5,337 bases of DNA from Acetobacteraceae bacterium (lineage in GTDB: Bacteria > Pseudomonadota > Alphaproteobacteria > Acetobacterales > Acetobacteraceae): positions 1-5,337 of the forward strand of contig CANHTE010000138.1 of the NCBI GenBank assembly GCA_947462945.1. Direction: 5' to 3'. The first letter of the stretch is position 1. The number at the start of each line of letters is the position of its first letter. The notes beneath the pieces are model-generated. The model was given only the letters and a program-made list of their open reading frames with translations. It did no database searches and was not told the DNA's origin. This document shows, in pieces, positions 1-5,337 of this stretch. Made by a program: the position numbers and the translations under genes.

Positions 1-2397
1 CGTGGCGTCGGAGACCAGGGAGGCGGCTTCGGCCAGCAGTGCATCCTCGGCATTGCCCGCCACCCATTCCCGGCCGATTTCCAGCATGGCCGGCACCGCC
101 AAGGGCGAGACGTGCTCCAGCCGCCGGTGCCGGATCTGCCCCTTGGCGCGGGCCAGCATGCTGCCGATGCGGTGCACATCGGTCAGGCCGAAGGCGGCCT
201 CGGCGCGGGTTGCGCGCAGCAGGATGTGGTCCGGCTCATGCTTGCGCAGCACGTCATAGATCAGGTCCGAATTCACGCTCATCTGCTTGCGGTTCTTTTC
301 CTGGCCGGGATGATGCTTCTCCAGCAGGCCGGCAATGGTGGCGATGTTGCGAAAGGTCCGGCGCAGCATGGAGCTTTCCGCGATCCAATCCTCCAGATCC
401 TCACCCAGCAAATCCTCGACGAAGAGTTCCGCCGCATCCCCTGGTTCGAAGGCCATCCAGCAAGCGAGGATATAGTCGGTGGCGACAAAGCCGAGTGGCC
501 CCCAGCCCAGCCGCTCCATCCGCCGCGTGGCCAGCATGCCCAGCGTCTGGTGCGCCTGCCGCCCCTCAAAGCAATAAGCCACCAGGAACCATTTGCCGCC
601 ACGCGGGAAGGTCTCCACCAGCAGGCCGGTGGCGCTGGGCAATTCGCTTTTCAGCCGCTGCATCTGCAACCATTCCTGGACGCTTTCGGGCAGCATGGCC
701 CAATGCGTCGGCTCGCTCAGAATGCCGCGCACACGCTCGGCCAGATGGGTGGAAAGCGGCATGCGGGCGCCGCCATAGGTCGGCACGCGCGGCTCGCCCT
801 CCCCCCCGCGTGAGACCTCGGCCGTGACACCGGACATGCCCTCATAGCGCAGGACTTCGCCGGCGAAGCGAAAGGTATCACCGGGCGTGAGGGTGGAGAT
901 GAACCACTCCTCCACCTCGCCCAGCATGGGGCCGCCGCGCAGCTTCAGCTTCATCAGCGGCAATTCGACGATGGTACCGAGGTTCAGGCGCAATTGCCGC
1001 GCCACGGCGGTGCCGCGCACATGCACGAGGCCTTCAGAATCGCGGAACAGCCGGCGCCAGCGGTCATAACTCGCCAGCGCATAGCCGCCATCTTCGACAA
1101 ATCGCAGCACATCGTCGAAATCAGCGCGGGTGAGTTCGGCATAGGCGCCGGAGCGCGTGACTTCCGCATAGAGATCATCCGGCAAAAAGGGGGCGTGGCA
1201 GGCCATGGCAAGGATATGCTGCGCCAGCACATCCAACCCGCCCGGCCTGGGTGCCTCGCCATCCAATTCGCCCGCCGCGATGCTTTCCAGCGCGGCCGCG
1301 CATTCGATGACTTCGAAGCGATTGGCGGGGACCAGCAGGGCGGCACTCGCCTCATCCATGCGGTGATTGGCGCGGCCTACGCGCTGCAACAGGCGGGATA
1401 CGCCCTTGGGCGCGCCCACCTGGATCACCTGGTCCACATCGCCCCAGTCAATGCCGAGATCGAGCGAGGAGGTGGCGACCACGCCGCGCAGCTTTCCGGC
1501 CGCCATCGCGGCCTCCACCTTGCGGCGCTGCTCGACGGTCAGGCTGCCGTGATGCAGCGCGATGGGCAGGGAATCCTCATTGATCTTCCAAAGGGCGGCA
1601 AAGATCAGCTCCGACTGGGCGCGGGTGTTCACAAAGACGATGGTGACGCGTGAGGCCGCGATGCGCTCCAGGATTTCCGGCGCGGAAGCCAGGCCCATAT
1701 GGCCGCCCCAGGGCAGGCGCCCAGCCGGCAATTGCACGCCCAGCAAGGGGGCGGCACCCGCCTCGGCACGGATCAGCGCCACATCCCCGGCCCGCGCGGT
1801 GGGGGATAGCCAGGCGCGCAAGGCCTCAGGGTGGTTCACCGTGGCGGAGAGCCCGATGCGCCGCGATTTCGGCGCCAGCGCCGAGATGCGGGAGAGAGCG
1901 AGGGAAAGCTGGTCGCCCCGCTTGGTGCCGGCCAGGGCATGCGCCTCATCCACCACGACGGCCTCCAGATCGCCGAAAAACGTCGCGGCATCGGGCAGGG
2001 AGAGCAGAAGGGTGAGGCTTTCCGGAGTGGTGAGCAGGATGTTCGGCGGCCTCTCGCGTTGGCGGGCACGGCGATTGGCCGGCGTGTCACCCGTCCGGGT
2101 CTCGACGCGGATGGCAAGCCCCATCTCGCTGATCGGCGCCTCCAGATTGCGTGCGATATCCACCGCCAGCGCCTTGAGCGGCGATATGTAGAGGGTGTGC
2201 AGCCCCTTGCGCGGCGCCTCATGCAGCCCGATGAGGGAGGGCAGAAAGCCCGCCAGCGTCTTGCCGCCACCCGTGGGCGCGATCAGCAGCGCGGATTGGC
2301 CGGCGCGTGCCGCAGCCAGCATGTCCAGCTGATGCGCCCGCGGCGCCCAGCCGCGCCCGGCGAACCAGCGGGTAAATGGTTCTGGCATTGTTCTCAT
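1..2397 (-). CDS. Ligase-associated DNA damage response DEXH-box helicase (Lhr-Core type), C-terminus beyond window
   Basis: An ATP-dependent superfamily 2 DNA helicase, expected to translocate on single-stranded DNA in repair. The frame is open without a stop from the start to position 1, giving 799 codons, close to full length for this family. Numbered from the first ATG (2397): Walker A APTGGGKT at 40-47, TTPES at 123-127, DEAH at 150-153, SAT at 184-186, VFVNTR at 254-259, ATSSLDLGID at 308-317 and the QRVGRANHR motif VI at 338-346. About 450 further residues match the winged-helix and beta-barrel part of Lhr-Core proteins, including NLGTIVEL. Two in-frame ATGs are possible, 2397 and 2388. 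A weak GGTGA precedes the first by 3 nt, and the second begins MPEPFTRWFAGRGW, which looks like the usual family N-terminus. It is divergent from the exonuclease-ligase pair. The family assignment is firm; the exact start is not. Confidence 0.95.
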   Translation of the reverse strand, partial: MRTMPEPFTRWFAGRGWAPRAHQLDMLAAARAGQSALLIAPTGGGKTLAGFLPSLIGLHEAPRKGLHTLYISPLKALAVDIARNLEAPISEMGLAIRVETRTGDTPANRRARQRERPPNILLTTPESLTLLLSLPDAATFFGDLEAVVVDEAHALAGTKRGDQLSLALSRISALAPKSRRIGLSATVNHPEALRAWLSPTARAGDVALIRAEAGAAPLLGVQLPAGRLPWGGHMGLASAPEILERIAASRVTIVFVNTRAQSELIFAALWKINEDSLPIALHHGSLTVEQRRKVEAAMAAGKLRGVVATSSLDLGIDWGDVDQVIQVGAPKGVSRLLQRVGRANHRMDEASAALLVPANRFEVIECAAALESIAAGELDGEAPRPGGLDVLAQHILAMACHAPFLPDDLYAEVTRSGAYAELTRADFDDVLRFVEDGGYALASYDRWRRLFRDSEGLVHVRGTAVARQLRLNLGTIVELPLMKLKLRGGPMLGEVEEWFISTLTPGDTFRFAGEVLRYEGMSGVTAEVSRGGEGEPRVPTYGGARMPLSTHLAERVRGILSEPTHWAMLPESVQEWLQMQRLKSELPSATGLLVETFPRGGKWFLVAYCFEGRQAHQTLGMLATRRMERLGWGPLGFVATDYILACWMAFEPGDAAELFVEDLLGEDLEDWIAESSMLRRTFRNIATIAGLLEKHHPGQEKNRKQMSVNSDLIYDVLRKHEPDHILLRATRAEAAFGLTDVHRIGSMLARAKGQIRHRRLEHVSPLAVPAMLEIGREWVAGNAEDALLAEAASLVSDAT
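2379..2393. promoter_or_regulatory. Putative LexA (SOS) box, GTTC-N7-GTTC
   Basis: The sequence reads GTTCTGGCATTGTTC on the plus strand, that is GAAC-N7-GAAC on the minus strand. This exactly matches the direct-repeat LexA operator known from alphaproteobacteria such as Caulobacter and Rhodobacter. It covers the second possible start codon of the helicase (2388-2386) and lies 50 bp before the exonuclease ATG. Scanning the plus-strand GTTC tetramers I found no other copy of the motif in the window. Bound LexA would cover a candidate -35 for the exonuclease and block early elongation into the helicase. LexA binding itself is inferred from the match and from the repair function of the genes. 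Confidence 0.7.
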
Positions 2398-2435
2398 TTG
2401 TCACCAGCTATAGAGGGTGCTGATTGGCGCGTGAA
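2388..2435. promoter_or_regulatory. Candidate compact divergent promoter between helicase and exonuclease
   Basis: Only 45 bp (2398-2442) separate the two divergent start codons, so both promoters must be packed here or reach into the helicase coding sequence. A palindromic CTATAG core at 2408-2413 can act as a -10 on either strand. On plus it reads TATAGA (2409-2414) with TTGTTC (2388-2393) as a -35, at a short 15-bp spacing. On minus it reads TATAGC (2412-2407) with TTCACG (2435-2430) as a -35, at 17-bp spacing. The minus promoter would start transcription near 2400, giving the helicase an almost leaderless mRNA. These matches to the sigma-70 consensus are partial and the call is tentative. 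Confidence 0.3.
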
Positions 2436-2442
2436 GGACACC

Positions 2443-3459
2443 ATGCCCCCCCACCCGGAAACTTGGCTGCGCGTGACGCCCGAGGGATTGTTTTGTGAGC
2501 CTGGCGGCTTTTTCGTGGACCCGCTGCGTGCCGTGGATCGCGCCGTCATCACCCACGGCCATAGCGACCATGCGCGCCCGGGCCACGCCCATGTCCTCGC
2601 CACGGGCGAGACACTCGCCATCATGCGCGCCCGGATGGGTGAGGACCGCGCCGGGACCACCCAGCAGGCGCTGCGATATGGCGAAAGCCTGACCATCAAT
2701 GGCGTTCGGCTCTGGCTGCGCCCGGCCGGGCATGTGCTGGGCTCGGCACAGGTCTGCCTGGAGTGGCAGGGCTCCCGCGCCGTGGTGAGTGGTGATTACA
2801 AGCGCCGCGCCGATGCCACCTGCGCGCCCTTCGAGCCCGAGCGCTGCGACGTCTTCATCACCGAGGCCACCTTCGCGCTGCCGGTCTTCACCCACCCCCC
2901 GGCGGGGCAGGAGATCGCGCGGCTGCTGCGCAGCGTGGCGCTGTTCCCGGAGCGCACGCATGTCATCGGCTGCTATGCGCTGGGCAAGGCGCAGCGCCTG
3001 ATCTCGTTGCTGCGTGAAGGGGGGTGGGATGCGCCCATCCCCGTGCATGGCGCCCTGATGAAGCTGTGCACCCTGTATGAGGAATGGGGCGTGAGGCTTG
3101 GCCCGCTGGTGCCGGCCACGGTCGCAGCGAAGGAAAAGCTGGTGGGCGCCATCGTGCTGGCGCCTCCCTCGGCCATTGCGGATCGCTGGGCGCGGCGGTT
3201 GGCGGAGCCCATTCCCTGCCTGGCCTCGGGTTGGATGCGGGTGCGGCAGCGCGCCCGCCAGGGGGGCGTGGAACTGCCTATGGTGATCAGCGACCACGCC
3301 GATTGGCCGGAACTCCTGGCCACCTGCACCGAGGTCCAGGCCCAGGAAGTCTGGGTGACGCATGGGCGGGAGGAAGCGCTGATCCATGCCCTGGGCCAGC
3401 GCGGGATTCGTGGCCGGGCGCTGAACCTTGTTGGGCGCGGGGAGGGGGAGGAGGAGTGA
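2443..3459 (+). CDS. Ligase-associated DNA damage response exonuclease (MBL/beta-CASP fold)
   Basis: A metallo-beta-lactamase-fold DNA nuclease of the type that accompanies the Lhr-Core helicase and the ATP-dependent ligase; the characterised relative is manganese-dependent. It has 338 residues from the ATG at 2443, a normal family length. Visible metal-site residues are the HGHSDH motif (H38, H40, D42, H43), H97 in GHVLGS, D118 in SGDYKR, and later D284-H285 in ISDHADW. Beta-CASP features follow: ITEATF with E141, YALGKAQ at 178-184, PVHGAL with H202, and VTHGREE with H307. ATG 2443 is preceded by GAAGGA at 2433-2438, a plausible ribosome binding site; an in-frame GTG at 2431 is the alternative. 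The frame is open far upstream, but that part is antisense to the helicase and is not coding. The last residues, GEGEEE, are encoded by the purine-rich stretch that forms the ligase ribosome binding site. No signal peptide or membrane segment is seen, so it is cytoplasmic. Confidence 0.93.
   Translation: MPPHPETWLRVTPEGLFCEPGGFFVDPLRAVDRAVITHGHSDHARPGHAHVLATGETLAIMRARMGEDRAGTTQQALRYGESLTINGVRLWLRPAGHVLGSAQVCLEWQGSRAVVSGDYKRRADATCAPFEPERCDVFITEATFALPVFTHPPAGQEIARLLRSVALFPERTHVIGCYALGKAQRLISLLREGGWDAPIPVHGALMKLCTLYEEWGVRLGPLVPATVAAKEKLVGAIVLAPPSAIADRWARRLAEPIPCLASGWMRVRQRARQGGVELPMVISDHADWPELLATCTEVQAQEVWVTHGREEALIHALGQRGIRGRALNLVGRGEGEEE
3441..3451 (+). promoter_or_regulatory. Strong Shine-Dalgarno for the ligase, inside the exonuclease 3' end
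   Basis: A purine-only run with two GGAGG cores (3441-3445 and 3447-3451) lies 4 to 10 nt before the GTG at 3456. It selects this GTG as the ligase start over the long upstream extension of the same frame. The same bases encode the acidic tail of the exonuclease. Confidence 0.7.
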
Positions 3460-5060
3460 GCGAGCCTGCCTCAACCCTTGCCGCCTTCGCGGAATTGCTG
3501 GAGCGCCTGGTCTTCACGCCCGGCCGAAATGGCAAGGTCGCCTTGCTGCGGCAATGGTTCGCCAGCCAGCCCGACCCGGATCGTGGCATCGGCCTCGCGG
3601 CCCTGGCGGGCGAATTGGTGTTCCGCGCCGCCAAGCCCGGCCTGCTGCGGGAGCTGATCGCCGAGCGCACGGACCCCACGCTTTTCGCCCTCAGCTATGA
3701 TTATGTGGGCGATCTGGCCGAGACCATCGCCCTGCTCTGGCCCGAGGATTCCGGCAGCAACGCCCCGCCCCCTGGCCTGGCCGAGGTGATCGAGACGCTG
3801 GAGACGGTGCCCAAATCCGCCCTGCCTGGCATTATCACCGGCTGGCTGAATGCATTGGATTCCGGGGCGCGGCTGGCGTTGATCAAGCTCATCACCGGGG
3901 GCTTGCGCGTGGGCGCTTCCGGGCGCCTGGCCAAATCCGCCTTGGCGGAATGGGCAGAGGTGGATGTCGGCGAAATCGAGGAGGTCTGGCACGGCGTGGC
4001 ATCGCCCTATGTGCCCATCTTTGCCTGGCTGGAGGGGAAGGGGCCGCGCCCGGACCCCAATGGCGCGCCTGTGTTCCGCCCCCTCATGCTCGCCCATCCC
4101 CTGGAGGAGGCTGATTTTGCCCGGCTGAATGCGCCGGATTGGCGGGCGGAGTGGAAATGGGATGGCATCCGCGTGCAGCTCACCGCGGGGCCGGGCGGCG
4201 CGCGCCTCTGGTCCCGCTCGGGCGAGGATATTTCCAACACCTTCCCCGATATCCTTGCCGCCATGCAGTTCCATGGCGTGGCGGACGGCGAATTGCTGGT
4301 GCTGCGCGATGCCGAAGTGGCGCCCTTCAGTGACCTTCAGCCGCGGCTGAACCGCAAGGTCGTCTCCGCCAGGATGCTGCGTGAGCACCCGGCCCATGTG
4401 CGCCTCTATGACCTGTTGTTCGACGGCGAGGAGGATTTGCGCGCCTTGCCCTTCGACGCCCGCCGCGCCCGGCTGGAGGCCTGGTTCGCGCGGGAGGCAC
4501 CCTCGCGGATGGACCTCTCGCCCTTGATCGCCTTCACCAGCATGGAGGAACTGGCCGAAATCCGCGCCGGCACCCGCGCTGCCTCCATCGAGGGGCTGAT
4601 GCTCAAGCGCGCCGACAGCATCTATTCGCCCGGCCGCGTGAAAGGCCCCTGGTGGAAATGGAAGCGGGAGCCGCAGAACGTGGACGCCGTGCTGATGTAT
4701 GCCCAGCGCGGCCACGGCAAGCGCAGCAGCTTCTACTCGGATTATACCTTCGGCCTGTGGCGCGGCCCCGAGGGAGACGAGGAACTGGTGCCCATCGGCA
4801 AGGCCTATTCCGGCTATACCGACGCGGAACTGGCCTTCCTGGACAAGTGGATTCGGGACCACACCACCGCCCGCTTCGGCCCCGTGCGCGAAGTGGAAAA
4901 GGCCCTGGTACTGGAGGTCGAGTTCGACGCCGCGCAATATTCCCCGCGCCATAAATCCGGCGTGGCGCTCCGTTTCCCGCGCATCGCCCGCCTCCGCCGC
5001 GACAAGCCGGCGGCCGAGGCTGACCGGCTGGAGACGCTGGAGGCGATGATCAAGCGGTGA
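3456..5060 (+). CDS. ATP-dependent DNA ligase (cisplatin/DNA damage response family)
   Basis: Seals nicks in duplex DNA using ATP through a ligase-adenylate intermediate, as the final step of the repair module. It has 534 residues from GTG 3456, normal for this family. An N-terminal helical DNA-binding domain (about 1-200) includes the ITGGLRVGASGRLAKSALAE segment. The nucleotidyltransferase core (about 205-405) carries motif I KWDGIR with the adenylated lysine K234, motif III ADGELL with E279, motif IIIa VRLYDLLF, motif IV EGLMLK (E379 to K384) and motif V WWKWKR (K401, K403). An OB-fold domain follows, with VDAVLMYAQRGHGKRSSFYSDY, GKAYSGYTDAEL and the late SPRHKSGVALRFPRIARLRRDK motif VI region. 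All catalytic residues are present. The start overlaps the exonuclease stop as GTGA, so translation is probably coupled. It lacks the polymerase and phosphoesterase domains of LigD, so it is not a Ku-LigD end-joining ligase. Confidence 0.96.
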   Translation: MSEPASTLAAFAELLERLVFTPGRNGKVALLRQWFASQPDPDRGIGLAALAGELVFRAAKPGLLRELIAERTDPTLFALSYDYVGDLAETIALLWPEDSGSNAPPPGLAEVIETLETVPKSALPGIITGWLNALDSGARLALIKLITGGLRVGASGRLAKSALAEWAEVDVGEIEEVWHGVASPYVPIFAWLEGKGPRPDPNGAPVFRPLMLAHPLEEADFARLNAPDWRAEWKWDGIRVQLTAGPGGARLWSRSGEDISNTFPDILAAMQFHGVADGELLVLRDAEVAPFSDLQPRLNRKVVSARMLREHPAHVRLYDLLFDGEEDLRALPFDARRARLEAWFAREAPSRMDLSPLIAFTSMEELAEIRAGTRAASIEGLMLKRADSIYSPGRVKGPWWKWKREPQNVDAVLMYAQRGHGKRSSFYSDYTFGLWRGPEGDEELVPIGKAYSGYTDAELAFLDKWIRDHTTARFGPVREVEKALVLEVEFDAAQYSPRHKSGVALRFPRIARLRRDKPAAEADRLETLEAMIKR

Positions 5061-5080
5061 CGGCGGGGGGGGTTAGGCAA

Positions 5081-5096
5081 GGGCCTCCGGGGGCCC
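5081..5096 (+). terminator. GC-rich hairpin after the ligase, possible terminator
   Basis: GGGCC (5081-5085) pairs with GGCCC (5092-5096) around a 6-nt loop, 20 bp after the ligase stop codon. No clear T tract follows, only a CAGACCCCAGTTATT stretch, so it is not a classical intrinsic terminator. GC-rich hairpins of this kind are common after genes in high-GC alphaproteobacteria. Eight G in a row at 5065-5072 precede it. Confidence 0.35.
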
Positions 5097-5162
5097 CAGA
5101 CCCCAGTTATTCGTCATTATTACATATGGTTAGGTTGGTTTGGTGATCTGTGGAGAGGTCAA

Positions 5163-5179
5163 TTGCGAATCTTTCGCAA
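5163..5179. promoter_or_regulatory. Fur-type operator, upstream copy
   Basis: TTGCGAA and TTCGCAA form a perfect 7-bp inverted repeat around a 3-bp spacer. The form resembles alphaproteobacterial Fur/Mur boxes (TGCRAAT-type half-sites). It lies 65 bp before the start of the putative iron-binding protein gene, which supports iron-responsive repression. Which regulator binds (Fur, Mur or another) is inferred. Confidence 0.6.
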
Positions 5180-5184
5180 CTCAC

Positions 5185-5201
5185 TTGCGAGTGGTTCGCA
5201 A
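5185..5201. promoter_or_regulatory. Fur-type operator, downstream copy
   Basis: TTGCGAG and TTCGCAA form an inverted repeat with one mismatch around TGG. Its centre (5193) is 22 bp from the centre of the first copy (5171), about two helical turns, so two dimers could bind the same face of the DNA. Together with the first copy it builds a larger near-palindrome from 5160 to 5204. Confidence 0.55.
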
Positions 5202-5244
5202 TTGGGGTAGGAGTTTCCGCAACAACCACCGCGCAGGAACGCTC

Positions 5245-5337
5245 ATGAATCGCCGGAACCTCATCTTGGCCACCACCGCAGCGCTCACCGCCCCATCCGT
5301 GCTGCGCGCGCAGGAGCGCGTGCTGAGCCTCTATTCC
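5245..5337 (+). CDS. Secreted substrate-binding protein, probably Fe(3+) ABC transporter (N-terminus only)
   Basis: Only the first 31 codons are in the window. ATG 5245 is preceded by AGGAA at 5235-5239 with 5-nt spacing. The N-terminus is a signal peptide: basic MNRRN, a hydrophobic/alanine-rich core (LILATTAALTAP), and a likely cleavage near VLRA-Q. The RRNLIL segment loosely resembles a twin-arginine motif. The first mature residues, QERVLSLYS, fit the opening beta-strand of periplasmic Fe(3+)-binding proteins of the FbpA/FutA class, which often begin with V-x-x-(V/L)-Y-S followed by an RHY segment; that part lies beyond the edge. The Fur-type operators upstream support an iron role. On the protein fragment alone, another ABC-transporter binding protein cannot be excluded. 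Confidence 0.65.
   Translation, partial: MNRRNLILATTAALTAPSVLRAQERVLSLYS

Noticed and set aside
39..827. Plus-strand open frames opposite the helicase C-terminal half.
   Set aside because: The minus-strand helicase frame is continuous through here with family-consistent sequence; the plus-strand products are R/P/A-rich and unlike known proteins.
1831..2442. Long upstream extension of the exonuclease reading frame on the plus strand (542 codons in total).
   Set aside because: It is antisense to the helicase motifs SAT, DEAH and Walker A. The family N-terminus and a ribosome binding site place the start at 2443; GC-rich DNA commonly leaves such frames open.
3084..3455. Upstream extension of the ligase frame on the plus strand.
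   Set aside because: It overlaps the exonuclease in another frame and shows no ligase-like residues; a strong Shine-Dalgarno precedes GTG 3456 and gives a normal family length.
2401..3474. Minus-strand open frame of 357 codons, opposite the exonuclease.
   Set aside because: It is a shadow of the exonuclease, low in recognisable motifs and rich in G, R, A, H and Q as expected for an antisense frame.
3471..4952. Minus-strand open frame of 493 codons, opposite the ligase.
   Set aside because: It mirrors the codon pattern of the ligase in GC-rich DNA, has no recognisable domain, and the ligase carries all its catalytic motifs.
5104..5145. AT-richer patch (TTATTCGTCATTATTACATATGG) considered as a small gene, attachment site or promoter.
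   Set aside because: No convincing start with ribosome binding site, no tRNA or direct repeat, and no clear -35/-10 pair at good spacing; it is probably upstream promoter DNA of the gene at 5245.
1..5337. CRISPR arrays, insertion sequences, tRNA or rRNA genes.
   Set aside because: No spaced direct repeats, transposase motifs, terminal inverted repeats, or tRNA/rRNA-like sequence were seen on either strand.

Overview
The window is GC-rich DNA, apart from a short AT-richer patch near 5100-5145, and its coding capacity is dense. It looks like an alphaproteobacterium, and the style (gene content, GC-rich hairpin after the ligase, Tat-like secreted binding protein) would fit a Rhodospirillales/Acetobacteraceae type such as Roseomonas. 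That placement is inference; no rRNA or other marker gene is present.

Layout. From 1 to 2397 on the minus strand is an Lhr-Core-type DEXH-box helicase of the 'ligase-associated DNA damage response' family; its C-terminus runs off the left edge. A gap of only 45 bp separates it from the divergent plus-strand pair: an MBL/beta-CASP-fold exonuclease (2443-3459) and an ATP-dependent DNA ligase (3456-5060), which overlap by 4 bases (GTGA). The strip 5061-5244 holds a GC-rich hairpin and two tandem Fur-type inverted repeats. At 5245 the window enters the first 31 codons of a secreted protein that is probably a Fe(3+) ABC-transporter substrate-binding protein.

How the genes work together. Helicase, exonuclease and ligase are three of the four members of a known bacterial DNA-repair cluster. 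The fourth, the metallophosphoesterase PdeM, usually adjoins the helicase and would be expected just left of position 1. The most informative regulatory signal is an exact GTTC-N7-GTTC motif at 2379-2393, the alphaproteobacterial LexA (SOS) box. It overlaps the start of the helicase gene and sits at the head of the exonuclease-ligase operon, so one repressor site could control both arms. The right end is a separate, probably iron-regulated, transcription unit.

The module itself is a described family. What deserves a second look is the single shared SOS box in a compact divergent promoter and the nested palindromic double operator before the iron-uptake gene.
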